Of a stretch of 64,000 bases of DNA, positions 1 to 10,414 are shown piece by piece. Every line of letters starts with the position of its first letter. The first letter of the stretch is position 1. The translations under genes were made by a program, and so were the position numbers. The notes under the pieces are model-generated. The model had not been told where the DNA came from, did no database searches, and saw only the letters and a program-made list of their open reading frames with translations. Source of the stretch: Gentiana macrophylla (taxonomy: Eukaryota > Streptophyta > Magnoliopsida > Gentianales > Gentianaceae); contig CM047808.1 of NCBI GenBank assembly GCA_026214975.1, positions 63,204,583-63,268,582 of the forward strand, given 5' to 3'.

Positions 1-522
1 CTTATTTACGTAGTTTGCCGGTGGCGTGCTTAGATAGCGACCGGTTTTAAGCGTGTCAGGCTTAAGAGCGTAAGGCCACAATTTTGAGAAGATTCGCTCG
101 GGGGCGAGCTTTAAATACGGTGCCGAACTAAGGTCAGGCGTACAAAAGATTCGCTTGAGGGCATTCCAGACTTACTTCTAGCGTTAAGCTTCTTGGTGAG
201 CAGGGCCAGATTTGACTGACTTCTTGTGTTTTTCAAGCGGACGTGCTTACGATGCCATACTATTAAGCAGATTCGATGTGCTTTTTAGTTGACATAGGCT
301 TGCTGATCCGGAGATGCGAAGCTTATATTGTGTGTCTTATAGACTTTATTGATCCCGGCCTGTGGTACATGAGCCGATCTATGGGATGACTGATGTGGAG
401 CTAACTGATGCTGGATTCAAGGCCATGAAAGACGCAAGTTTGCTTTTCTTACTCGAGTATTATACTTTGATAGTGCTTCTCACTTAAAGGGAACCTGGAT
501 TGGCCAGGACGTTTTTCCCGGG

Positions 523-753
523 ATGGGCAAGTTTACTGAAGATTTGAAGAAGATTGCCGACCTGAGGCAAGGTCGGCCTAACCATGTCTACGCTTTGGGG
601 ATGGATAAGGCAAAGGTTCAGATTACCGACTTTGACTTTGTCAGGGACAATCTCCCCCGTATGGCTTTTTATAAGCTGGGCATGGGTCCGGTTTATGACA
701 ACCGTTTAAAGGACTTCCCGGAGGGAGAGGACATTGTGTCAGAGTACTCTTGA
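523..753 (+). CDS. Unrecognised ORF antisense to Tat-like element (left copy)
   Basis: A 76-codon ORF, open from ATG to stop, opposite in strand to the LTR element that contains it. It contains a charged N-terminal stretch (GKFTEDLKKIADLRQG) and a C-terminal FYKLGMGPVYDN segment. The copy at 37721-38086 keeps the same frame over 121 codons with conservative differences. That pattern suggests a former protein-coding exon, not chance. Upstream, a second frame (from about 391) also looks coding but is offset by one base, so this copy is a broken or spliced part of a longer protein. I do not recognise the family. Antisense ORFs near the 3' end are known in Tat-lineage retrotransposons (for example maize Grande), which fits the position. 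Confidence 0.45.
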   Translation: MGKFTEDLKKIADLRQGRPNHVYALGMDKAKVQITDFDFVRDNLPRMAFYKLGMGPVYDNRLKDFPEGEDIVSEYS

Positions 754-1020
754 CGTGCTGCTTCTGCTCTTACCTTGTTTCTTGCTTCTTCAGAGCCACC
801 ACAGAGTCCAGCCCCCGGTTCTTAGAGTAGTAGGCTTGTGGACTTGTAGTTTTTTGCTTTGAAATTTTATTTCAAGTGAAATTGTAATCGTACAATTTGA
901 TAACATAATGAGTATTTGTTAAGTTCTCAACCTTAACTTTATTCTGAACACTTCTTTAAGTACTTGATTTTACCCGCACTTTCTTTAAGTACTTCGTTAA
1001 TGGAGAGGTATTTGCCCTCC

Positions 1021-1060
1021 AGTATGCCATGCATTAACTTGTAGTTTTGGATGGCATACT
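1021..1060. repeat. Hairpin AGTATGCCAT...ATGGCATACT, first copy
   Basis: A perfect 10-bp inverted repeat (AGTATGCCAT / ATGGCATACT) separated by a 20-base loop. A related copy with a changed left stem is at 1473-1512, about 450 bp away. Both recur in the right arm of the inverted duplication. Confidence 0.65.
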
Positions 1061-1079
1061 AAATGTTTTCTCATGTTTT

Positions 1080-1740
1080 TGCTCGGGTCTGTCCTGCGGA
1101 CAACGAATGCAGCTAAGCCCGACTTGCCGACTTAAAGAAATTGGTTTACAAATTTCTTGAGTCCAACCTGCGGAGCCCAATTGAGTCCGACCTACGGACT
1201 TTGATTCGAGTCCAGCTTGTAGACCTAACGAGCTTGTCCGACAAGCTTCGCTGAGTTTGTCCTATGAAGCTCAGTTCGAGTATGTCCTGCAGACTTAGAA
1301 TTTTTCCTTTCCACACTTTGTTGAGTTCGACCTGCAAGGCTTAGGTCGAATCTGTCTTGCTGATTTGATTTTAAGCTGGTTCCGTACCGTGGGGCTCAGA
1401 AGTACATGATGAGTTTTCTTAATCCGAATTTTCAGTCTCTTGAGTGCTTTATAATAGGGACGTCTTGCCCTCAGTAGGCCATGCACTAACTTATAGTTTT
1501 TCGATGGCATACCTGGTTGTTGTTTGTCTAATCCCGAGTCTGGCCTATAGACTTAATTAATTGAGTCTGTCATGCAGACTTTATTAGTTTGGTCTTTGCT
1601 GATCAGGTTGAGTCCGACCTGCGGAGCTCAAGTGTCGGTCATAGCGATTTGAGCAGAGTCCGTCTTGCGGTGCTCGACTTGTCTGGCTTGTAGACAAGTT
1701 AGCGAACATGTTTGTTCGGTCCAACGCGGGGAATGCGGAT
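1080..1740. repeat. Degenerate short repeats with GAGTCCGACCTGCGGA core
   Basis: Many imperfect copies of an 18-35-bp unit (GAGTCCGACCTGCGGA, GAGTCTGTCATGCAGAC and similar), part of the internal region of the Tat-like element. The mirrored block lies at about 36830-37460. No coding potential is apparent. The short ORFs crossing it come from the repeat composition. Confidence 0.7.
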
Positions 1741-2099
1741 GTCATATTTTAGCGAACTGAGTCAAAAGTTTTGCTGACTTCGCATATTAAATTTTGTGAG
1801 CTGGGTCGGATTTGTCAGACCTCGCGTGTGTTTTACTGAGCCAGACTGGGTGGGGCTCATGCGTCATAATTTAATGGAGTCAAAAGTATTTCTGACTATT
1901 TCAGTGAGTTTGTGATTTTGATAAAATACATAATAGAACGAGTCAATATTACATTAAAATAGTGTTAAAGAGAACCTGATGGGATGTTGTCCTTATCGCA
2001 GGCTTGACCCCTTGGTGCATCAAAGGCATTGTTGATCGTACCGATGTGACGATGGCGCATAGAGCTGTGGCATTCAAGGCGGATGACTGCTCCGTATAT

Positions 2100-2560
2100 T
2101 GTTAGGAGAGATGGGGCAGTTCAGACTGACTTCTAGTGTTAATGTTTGTACGAGCGGGGCCAGACTTGTGCTAACTTCTCGTTTAAAAGCATGGTGAGCA
2201 GGGACAGGTCGGACTGACTTCTCGCGTGAAAGTTTAGGATGAGAAAGGTCAGGCTAGTGCTGACTTCTCGTTTAAAAGCACGGAGAGTAGGGCCAGGTCG
2301 GACTGACTTCTCGTGTGAAAGTTTAGGACGAGTAGGGCCATGCTAGTGCCGACTTCTCGTTTAAAAGCACGGCGAGCAAGGCCAGATCAGACTGACTTCT
2401 CGCGTGAAAGTTTAGGATGAGCCGGGCCATGCTAGTGCTGACTTCTCATTTAAAAGCACGGCGAGCAGGGCCAGGTCGGACTGACTTCTTGCGTGAAAGT
2501 TTAGGATGAGATGGGCCAGGATAGTGCTGACTTCTAGCATTAAGTGATGGCGAGCGGCGC
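2100..2560. repeat. 89-bp tandem array (about 5 units) in Tat-like element
   Basis: The motif GACTGACTTCTCGCGTGAAAG recurs with starts at 2124, 2212, 2301, 2390 and 2479, a period of 88-89 bp. Each unit has two half-related pieces (ACTTCTCGTTTAAAAGCACG and ACTTCTCGCGTGAAAGTTTAGG). The mirrored array is at about 35990-36450. Tandem arrays in non-coding internal regions are common in Tat/Ogre-type elements. Confidence 0.85.
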
Positions 2561-2684
2561 CGGACTTGTCTGACTTCCCAGACTTTGTTGAGCGTGTGTT
2601 TGTCCAGTAATCTTGATAAAGACAATTCATAATGGAAAACAAAATAAAAGTAAATTAACGTACCGTTTGCTTATTTGTGTAATC

Positions 2685-2870
2685 TGTGGGTGCCGATCTG
2701 AAGTCGGTCTTATAGAATGCTCGCCCGAAGGTGAGTTCCAAATATGATGCCGAATTGAATTCGGACTTATAGAAGAGCTCGCCCGGCGTGTTCCAAATAT
2801 GATGCGAATTGAATTCGGACTTATAAAAGCTCTCCGAAGCGAGTTCGTAAATATAAAAAAGCTCGTCCCG
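2685..2870. repeat. About 60-bp tandem repeat (3 units)
   Basis: Three tandem units of about 57-65 bp built on GAATTCGGACTTATAGAAG...CTCGCC...GAGTTCCAAATATGATGCC. Mirror copy at about 35690-35860. Part of the same retroelement internal region; no coding sign. Confidence 0.75.
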
Positions 2871-3039
2871 ACTCTTTAGGTTGGGAGAGTTCCAAAAACG
2901 AATAAGTGTGATCATAATAAAGTTGTAGAGATAAAACCCGATGATAGCTTGTATCTTGAAAGCTTAGATCTAGAGAGCTGTGGAGCACGACTCGGATCAT
3001 GGAGAGTAAGGAAGAAAACTCGCAGCTCATTTCAGTGTT

Positions 3040-3560
3040 ACAGCAGCAACATTTTGGCGACGATCGGACATTGAAATGGACTCCGATTGACACGAAATTT
3101 GGAGGGCTTGTTCATGCCTCCTCCTTATTCAATATGAACGGTGGGAATCATTTTTCAATGGCTCAATCTCACCGATGTGACTGCTGTGTTTTTGATGATA
3201 CAGCAGCAGCAGCAACTTTACGGAGATGACCGGGCATCGAACCAGACTCTGATCGGCATAAAATTTGGAGAGCTTGTTCTTCCCTCCTTCCTATCTAATA
3301 TGAACGGTGGAATTTTCGTTTCAACGGTTCAATATCTGCAAATAAACCACCGATCTGACTGCTGTGTTTTTTGGTCATACAAAGAAGGCGCAGTTAGCTT
3401 TTCCGCGACGATCGGACATCGAAACGGACTCCGATCAACACGAAATTTGGGGGGCTTGTTTTTCCTTTCTTCTTCTTCAATATGAATGGTGGGATTTTCG
3501 TTCAATGGCTCAATTTCTGGTAATTAACCGTTGACCTGCCTGCGTTTCTTGGTATTGGTT
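3040..3560. repeat. Three diverged 160-185-bp units downstream of the primer-binding site
   Basis: Three units each contain CGATCGGACATCGAAA..GGACTCCGATC, AAATTTGG.GGGCTTGTT, AATATGAACGGTGGGA and CAATGGCTCAAT, starting near 3058, 3220 and 3405. They lie in what would be the 5' leader of the minus-strand element. A short CAG run (about 3200-3213) sits between units. The mirrored block is 35000-35480. The ORFs crossing it are by-products. Confidence 0.75.
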
Positions 3561-3604
3561 ATTGAACAAAGTTGTCAGTAGGAGACCCTCCTTCTAGCGC
3601 CATT

Positions 3605-4273
3605 TGACGATGCCATAAATCGTCGATGATAAATCCGAGACTGTTCTCCTAATGACAACTTGTAAAATCTCCAAGAACGATAAAAATGATAAAAATATGG
3701 GGTGTTTTGTTGGTGGTTTAAACTTCACTTGAGAAACTGTATTTCAAACTGCCTACGTATCCAATGCGTGTATTGGAATCAAGTTTATATAGAGGAGAGT
3801 TATGCCCTAAGGCGTCATGGTTCTTGTCCTTGTTGGGCTTGGATTTCGTGTTCCTTAAAGGAAAGATAATTACGATTTAATCTCCTTAATTTTAGGAGAT
3901 AATTGTGACATTCAAAAATTTGTATTAAATGGTAAAGATTGGAGCCTTTACGGTCCGGGATTCCTTCCATAATTATCTGATTCGGGACGTTTGAGGTTTG
4001 GTCCGAGGAGGATTTGGGGTGACTTTATACGGTCGGGCACGAAATGTGTTTGATCATAAGTATTAGCCGACTGTATAGTCGGGAGAGTATTCGGGTCATA
4101 TAGTTCGGAGGATCGGCCTTAAATGTTGGCCGACCTAAAGAGGTTGGAGGAGAGTAGCCGAGCTATCCCGGATCGGATATCGGGGGCTCTGAGCCCTCAG
4201 GCAGCTTTTCCCTATCTTTACTTAACATTGGACTATTAAGAAAATGACGTAGGTTAAATTCTGGGCTTCATCA
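3605..4273 (-). repeat. 5' LTR of Tat-like element (left copy)
   Basis: About 669 bp. Read on the minus strand it starts TGATGAAGCCCAG, contains a TATA box (CTATATAAAC near 3787-3796) followed by the CTACGTAGGCAG-type segment common downstream of promoters in plant LTRs, and ends GGCATCGTCA just before the primer-binding site. Start and end were set by comparison with 34264-34933 and with the 3' LTR at 39372. Confidence 0.75.
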
Positions 4274-4389
4274 ACCATTAAACTTTAGCCATGATAAAAA
4301 ACAATGAAGGTAATATACTAATTATATTTCCCCGCTACATCAAACTTTAGCTTTAAAAAACCATACAACACTACCGTGACTGTACTTAA

Positions 4390-4800
4390 TATATTTACAT
4401 ACAACAGTTAATTTTGTTTTTCCTTGCTCTCTTCCTTGTTTTTCAGCTTTTTGACTGGGCTTTCAATAGTCTGAACTTCATGCGGAACATCAACTAATTT
4501 AGTCGGCTTTTCCGGGAGTAGGTATTAGGGCTGTTATAGCGATAGAACCAAACATCAATATTCTTTTTGAATGTAGAGGCTGGCTACATGTCTCATCTTT
4601 AGGCTCAATTGAATCTACAATTTCTTCAAGGACTGCTTTCATTATAGGGCTTAAGAATTCGGTTGTTTCTTTAGTAGGATCATGTGTGTGTATCCCAACA
4701 GCTTGAAAGGCAGGAACGTCTTCTTCTGTGTATAGTTGCAGAAATGTATAGTTCTTTTCAGCCATAAAGAATTTCACAAAGCAGAGAATTTTTTTTTTTA
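4390..4800 (-). pseudogene. Unidentified gene-like 3' exon (left copy)
   Basis: The ORF at 4499-4777 (minus) encodes MAEKNYTFLQLYTEEDVPAF and continues through an acidic segment with the phrase ILMFGSI near its end. Codon use and amino-acid composition look like real coding sequence. Just beyond, in another frame down to about 4390, lies a lysine-rich tail (SPVKKLKNKEESKE) ending at a stop. The frame change between the two suggests a frameshift or a lost splice site. A splice-acceptor-like pyrimidine run ending in TTTTATAG precedes the exon. The same segment is at 33690-34130 in the right arm. I do not recognise the family, and transcription is unproven. Confidence 0.4.
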
Positions 4801-5756
4801 AATATAGCTGTTTCCACTTCCTTTATCAATGATTGGCCCTATAAAAGAAAATGTGTAGATACTATAGTTGTCGTGCAATCAATAGTTGACGTATTAGCCT
4901 AAAAGAATAACACATGCTGTAATGTTAATTACTTATTCTACATCTGTTGCAATGTAAAACATCTAGTATCTATAGAATGTAAAATTCAAAGTGTTAGTTG
5001 GATTTTGCATGATGAAAATTAATGTACCCCAGCATTTTTAAATACACTTGCCTCTCTAAATAAGCATACAACGTTACATTCCCAGAAATGAAAATTAAGG
5101 TACCCGTAACTTGTTTTGAACTTCACTGGCAAACAATAATGTGAATTACATTATCATTGTCTTTAAAAATGAAAATTTTAGGACCTTTATTCTTGATGCA
5201 CTTCTTCCAAAGTCCAACAGAAAAAGAGTTTCATACTATAGTGGACTCTGAAATCAAAGGCTGTTTTTCTGCATTCTTATCACATTACTTAGTTAGAAAT
5301 AAGCTGTAAAGTGTAAACGATGGATGCCATTCTGCAAAGGTGTGCTCTTTTCTCTATGAAAAATAACAACACGGACGCTACATAGCAAATGATAACTTAT
5401 CGTTTCACCCAAAAGATTAAGCCGTTAAAGGAGGATCCGAGATTTCATGTATCCGCTCAGTTATTAATTACAGGTCCAATTCATTGCTGCATCACCCAAT
5501 ACATTCATCTGTGAGGTAACATTTAGACAATGAGCTAACAAGACCGTTAAGTATAATAGAGATTTTGCAACAAACAAAACCTATCAGTACCAAATTGCAA
5601 AATATGAACTTTTTTCTGAAACACAGAAAAACAAACCTTGTAAGGCTTCCTTCGGTAAACCATAACACCTCTATAAATTATAGCCAATAGGACATAATTC
5701 AAAAAAGATTGAGAGAAGTAGGTACAAGTAATTCAGCCAAAGGGTAATAAAACATA
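4800..5756. other. Non-coding interval between gene-like segments
   Basis: AT-rich sequence with no ORF above background, no tandem repeat and no transposon terminus that I can see. It is mirrored at about 32780-33690. If the flanking exon-like segments belong together, this would be intron. Confidence 0.4.
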
Positions 5757-6282
5757 TTAATGCACACAAATCTTTGAAATAATCGATTGATTAGCGAAAA
5801 CTATGAAAGTCAAATTCACATTATACAAGCTATGTAGTGTACATCCAATATGAAGTTTTAAGGGAACAAGCATAAGATGCATAAAACAACCCGGTGTTAA
5901 AAAAATCCCCTCTGCAAATAGTTCAGCAAAAGATTCGTATGCAAATGGAGAACATAGATGAAGGACTAAAGCATGTTCCCTGTCATGGAAGGGATTGTAA
6001 ACACAATGGGGAAATAAAGTTGATCTGGAAATCGAGTCATGATCTGTTACCCAGTTGGTTGGAAGGAGCAGGTTTTCAGGAGTCTCCAAGCACATCTCAT
6101 TTATTGCATGTCGTAGTAAGAAGGGACGCCGCTAAATGCGTATATTGTTCCATTGCACTCACAAAGGCAATAACAGGAAATGTATATGCATAATAGCAGG
6201 AACAACAAGAAATGAGCTGATACATGGATCGTTGTAATATTCCGGTTTTTAGGTAAATGGCAGACGTGTCGTTTTCATGCAA
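5757..6282 (-). pseudogene. Unidentified gene-like segment upstream of the 4390-4800 exon
   Basis: Two ORFs (6097-6282 and 5757-6095, minus) flank the TGA-bearing junction near 6095. The second reads 112 codons and includes DREHALVLHLCSPFAYESF and a hydrophobic C-terminal part. In the right arm (32320-32780) the same stretch has an indel that breaks the frame, so at least one copy is not functional. It could be an upstream exon of the same unit as 4390-4800, about 1 kb away on the same strand. The function is not recognised, and chance ORFs are a real alternative. Confidence 0.25.
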
Positions 6283-7284
6283 AACGAAATATTGTGTTCA
6301 TTCCTTTTATTCGGAGTTTAAGTATTTACTTAAATATCTGTTTGTATGGCCGAAATATATATGTATATTTTAAGAGAAATTCAGATTTCTTTTCCATAAT
6401 TAAATGGGTAATTAGGGAAAAATGTAATTAGGTTATAATTTGGAAATTTTCTATTTAAGAAAATTAAATCCCCTTAACCTAATTACAATTCACAAATTTG
6501 CTTTTACGTAAAAGAAGAAAAGCTCTGAAGCATTAGAAAGTGGCCTAGAGACTTTTTTCAATTTCTTAGTCGTTCGTTTCGGATTTCAGTTTCGAGAGAA
6601 GCATCGGAATCTTCGTAAGGAGAGCATCGTTTCAACCCAAGAATGTTGAAGCTTTGGCTATGGTATGAATTTCGCCCCAAGGGCTGATTTGATCGTTTAT
6701 GGTGATATTTTATTCGTAGAATCGTATTTTGATCGTTTTAGGAGCCTTTGATTGATTCTAATTCGTTTTGGGATTGGTCATCTAGGTGGTTGTGTAAAAG
6801 GCTCTGTTTTGCTGCAGAATTTTGGAGTTGAAGATTTGAAATCATACCTTCGTGTTGCCTAAGGATTTAGGGTTGTTATGGTAGATAAAAGTCCTGTTTT
6901 TCTGCTATTTTTCTGAGTATTTTGATGTTGAACATGTTTGGATTTAAACGTGTTTAGAGAGTTTTATACGCTTAGTGTGCGCACATTGACTAGCAGTGTG
7001 CGCATATTCCCAAGGCTGAATTTGGACAGGTTTTGGAGTGTGCGCACATTCCCCTGGAATGTGCACACACTGGCGGGGCTGAATGTAATATTCACCCAAT
7101 GTGCACACATTCCCCTGGAATGTGTGCACATTGCCCCAGTTTTGATAAATAAGCTATTTTAAGCTATGTTTTTTATTTTAACGTTGTTTCATGATCTAAT
7201 AACACTAATTAAACGTTAACAAGCCTCGATTGAGTTTCTGATGCATGGACGTACTCTTAAAGGGGGTTGAAATTCAGGACCGTT
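6233..7284 (+). repeat. 5' LTR, first piece (before CACTA-1)
   Basis: Starts TGTAATATTCCGG. It contains three clusters of the near-palindrome TGTGCGCACATTCCCCTGGA at 6977-7135. It is interrupted at 7285 by CACTA-1 with GTT duplicated, and resumes at 14736. Homologous copies are 26573-26990 (plus) and 31371-32307 (minus). The copy at 26573 continues without the CACTA insertion into the sequence found at 14990, which links the pieces. Confidence 0.8.
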
Positions 7285-7289
7285 CACTA

Positions 7290-7640
7290 CTAGAATTTCC
7301 GGCAATTCCTACGCGAAATTTAAATCGAAATTGGTCGAAATGCGCATTTCGACCAATTTCCGGCGAAATATGGGCTGTTGGAAAAAGCCCGTTGAAACGC
7401 TATTGCGGCGAAATTTCCGACTAAATTTCCGACGAAATTTGCGACGAATGTTTCCAACGAACTTCCGACAATTTATTCCGACAATTTTCCGACAAAAATT
7501 TGCCTAGTTCCCGACTAAATTCGGCGAAAATTTTCTTAATTCCCGACTAAATACCGGCGAAAATTTGCTTAATTTCCGACTAAATTCACGAAAATTTGCT
7601 TAATTATTCCGACAAATTTCCGGCGAAAATTTGCTTATTC
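7290..7640. repeat. Left subterminal repeats of CACTA-1
   Basis: Repeated, partly inverted copies of TTTCCGACTAAATT, GGCGAAAATTTGCTTAA and CGAAATTGGTCGAAA within 350 bp of the terminus. Such clusters bind the CACTA transposase accessory protein (TnpA in En/Spm). No ORF of interest. Confidence 0.75.
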
Positions 7641-7951
7641 CGATTGCAAAATATCTTCAAGGTGCTTCGGCAACATCATCTTGTCTCTTTTTGTCCTCTA
7701 TCGCTAAAGCAAAAACGCTTTTGTCCTATAGAAGCATTTGAGAAGGGAGAAAATAAGAGAATAAAGCAATATATTTCTGCTAAACACGACAAATGTAATG
7801 GTGAGAAAGTGCATATATTTCAAGTGGATAGAGACTTACAGGAGGCAAGTCTTGGTAGCTTCTCAATGTATCCAAGATAGGCTTTGTTTTCTAATCCTTC
7901 TTATGCACTAATCCAATATATATAAATGTACATGTGAATATATAACTTTGC

Positions 7952-8040
7952 ACTACAAGAAAATCGGCTATTAATAAAGGTATTTCCCGTCATTAATTGT
8001 CCATTTCCCCTCATAAAAACCTTTTTATAACCTTTTTATG
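7952..8040. mobile_element. Terminus of a second CACTA family nested in CACTA-1
   Basis: CACTACAAGAAAATCGGC followed by ATTTCCCGTCATTAATTG is the terminal and subterminal signature of the family to which CACTA-2 belongs (15384, 22838), not of CACTA-1. No matching right terminus was found before 14732. It is therefore a truncated nested element or an older composite. Confidence 0.5.
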
Positions 8041-10414
8041 CTAAATATAAGTTTGTTGAAACAGCAGCAAACTAAAGTAATCAAACAATTCAACCTTATA
8101 GACGGATTGAAGAAGCAAAAATAGGCCAACTTAATTAAATGATTACTTATAACAATATTAGACCAATCAGATATAATGCAGACGGCAAATGTCTACAGTT
8201 ACAAAAACAAAAAAATCAAATTGTTCAAGTTCAAGTAATCATTAAGTTGCGGTATAATATTTTACACAAGGCACAAGACACTTGATTCAAGAAATGTACA
8301 ATACTAAATTGCAAAGGATCAACAATTCAATTACAAGTTACACATCAGAGATACATATATAATCTACAGCACTTAATCTTTATCAAAAGAGCTAAACTTT
8401 TAGTTGAGTTTCAGAAGTGATAATCAAATTCCAATGATAAGATTATCACACAAGAACCTCAATGCTGAAAAACAAAATGTTCAACAAAACTAATAGAATT
8501 AAAACAAGACTGAAACAGAAAGCCTATATTCCGTTACAAACTGGTCAAAAGCTTCAAGATCGACACAGAAGAACCACGTAAATGCAAATGCAAGCGGTGG
8601 TACAACAAGGCTGGTGATACTAAGCGGTTCAAGAACTCAAATAGCGAGATATCACGCTGACAAAGTGAGTGCATAAAAACAGCAGTTACAAGGCTATAGA
8701 GATGCAGCAGGTTCAGTTAGAAATACAGGATCAACAAGATCAAACTCAACACAAGCACAACAGGTTAAAGGCAGATTTCCAGACCATCAAGGTGATCACG
8801 AGTTTATGAACCAAAGAAGCAAGAAGAAGTGCGACAAAGCGGATCAAAGAATGAGATATCAACACAGTAAAATCAAGATAGCAAATCCAGCAGATTCTCA
8901 ACAAATGCAGCAAGAATAAGGCAGATCTCAAATTAGATACACAGAGGGCAGAAACTCAAACAGCAGGCTATAAGAGTTTCGCAACAGGTTTATAAGAGGA
9001 TAAGCAAAACAGGGACTAGCCTTGAACCAGAAAGCAAATCCTTGCAGTGATTAAGGGATTCAGCTGGTCAAAACCTTTTCGACTTGGCAGTGTGTAAGTA
9101 TTCTAACCAACCACACTAAAGAGAAGTCCTGAATCCAAAGATCACACAAGTTTGAGTTCTGTATCAAGACTACCACAGATTCAGCCTTGAACTTCAGTGA
9201 TCCAAAAGGCAGTCAAGTAGGTGAAATCCGAAATCTCAACCTTATGCTCAAGGTGATGATCTTGGTGATACCACCAATTCACCGGATTCTGATTTCACAA
9301 CTTTCTGCAAATTGTTACTGAATGAAAGGACAAACAGACAAACTCTCAATCAACAAAGAAGCTTTTACGAGTTGTTGTTGTCTCAAAATATGGATTTGAA
9401 TGGCCAAAATCCTCACAGGGCCTATATGCCAGTTCAACCTTTCAAGGACAATTCTGAACTTAGATCTTTGCTGCTTGATTAGAGTTCAACACGGATCATC
9501 CAAATAGCAACACACATAAACACACAAAGGAGTTCAAACTACACACAAACAAAGAAAAATCAAACAAGTATGCCACCTAAGATTAAGTTGCTTTAACACT
9601 TACTGGAACAAGATATGTGATTCTGAAATATGGTCCCTTGCAAAACCAGAATCACCACTACTACTTAAACCAGCCAAGTTTTTTCCTTCAAGGAATTCAG
9701 AGAATTCGATACAGTCTAGTGCATATAAAAGCTGAAAAATATAACAAAATAAAAACAAGGCAAGATGACTGAACCTCCAAATAGTGCATATAAAAGCTCA
9801 AACTTTGTGGGTGCATAATGCAGACCTGTATAGCCTTACGATGAAAAGGAAAGAAACTTTGTTGGCAAAAACATAGAAGCTCACCAGCAGTTAAATTAGT
9901 GTTTCTTCCTTGACAACAAGCTTTTCTAATCGAGTCCAAATACACTTTCACACCACGAGTGGCACAACACATTTTCACACCACGAATGGCACAACACATT
10001 TTCACAACTTTGATTCAGGAAAAAGGAAAAAAAAGTTGATGTAATGTCCGTTTCAGAAAATGAAAATGATAAATTATATGTGCATTGCCAGCACATTGGT
10101 CTTTAACACAAAGAAGAAATAAATGGTACAGATCAACAAGCTATACAAAGTAAACAGATCAGATACAAGGCTGAACTTTCAGCTGATCTTCAGAGAGGAT
10201 AATCAAGTCCAAGAGATGAGATTATCCAAATTGAAACTCAATGCTGAAAACAATATGTTCAACAGACATGAAACCACACAGCCAAGACCTACTACACAGT
10301 TAAGCTATACGATATAGAAAAAGTCTTTCGAGATCGGCATGTTGTTCAACAAATTTTCAATGCAACAGGATATGGATCAAAGAATGAGACACAAAGAGAT
10401 CAAAAGAGCAAGGC
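8040..10414. other. Long non-coding interior of CACTA-1
   Basis: No convincing coding sequence. There are two diverged copies of a roughly 130-bp segment (about 8380-8520 and 10155-10290, sharing CTCAATGCTGAAAA and ATGTTCAACA). A short direct repeat of about 30 bp (TTTCACACCACGA.TGGCACAACACA) lies at about 9945-10005. The T-rich minus strand could be intron of the gene-like fragment at 10415-11330. Confidence 0.4.

Larger units (their letters stand above)
1..4273 (-). mobile_element. Non-autonomous Tat-like LTR retrotransposon, left copy, runs off window
   Basis: The element reads on the minus strand. Its 5' LTR is 3605-4273 and its internal region continues to the window edge. After the LTR end comes the likely primer-binding site (TGGCGCTAGAAGGAGGG on the minus strand). 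The internal region holds three diverged units with the CCGTTCATATTGAA motif, a 61-bp repeat, an 89-bp tandem array, a long stretch of degenerate GAGTCCGACCTGCGGA-type repeats, and an ORF antisense to the element (523-753). No gag, protease, reverse transcriptase or integrase is visible. Tat/Ogre-type Ty3 elements often have antisense ORFs and tandem repeats, which is the basis for the Tat-like label. That label is an inference. Confidence 0.6.
1..7187. repeat. Left arm of 7.2-kb inverted duplication (partner 31371-38540)
   Basis: The reverse complement of this segment reappears at 31371-38540. Matching landmarks are position 1 with 38540, the LTR at 3605-4273 with 34264-34933, the gene-like ORF near 4777 with 33770, and the LTR start at 6233 with 32307. 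The match is close but not exact: scattered substitutions and small indels of a few percent by eye. It crosses the boundary between three unrelated repeats, so it is a segmental duplication or an allelic copy, not two insertions of one transposon. The left end may extend outside the window. Confidence 0.93.

Noticed and set aside
2100..2560. 89-bp regular repeats as possible CRISPR or rDNA spacer
   Set aside because: Direct tandem repeats without unique spacers inside an LTR element; no rRNA sequence nearby.
3141..3485. 114-codon plus-strand ORF
   Set aside because: It runs across non-coding leader repeats of the Tat-like element; frame not kept in the mirrored copy.
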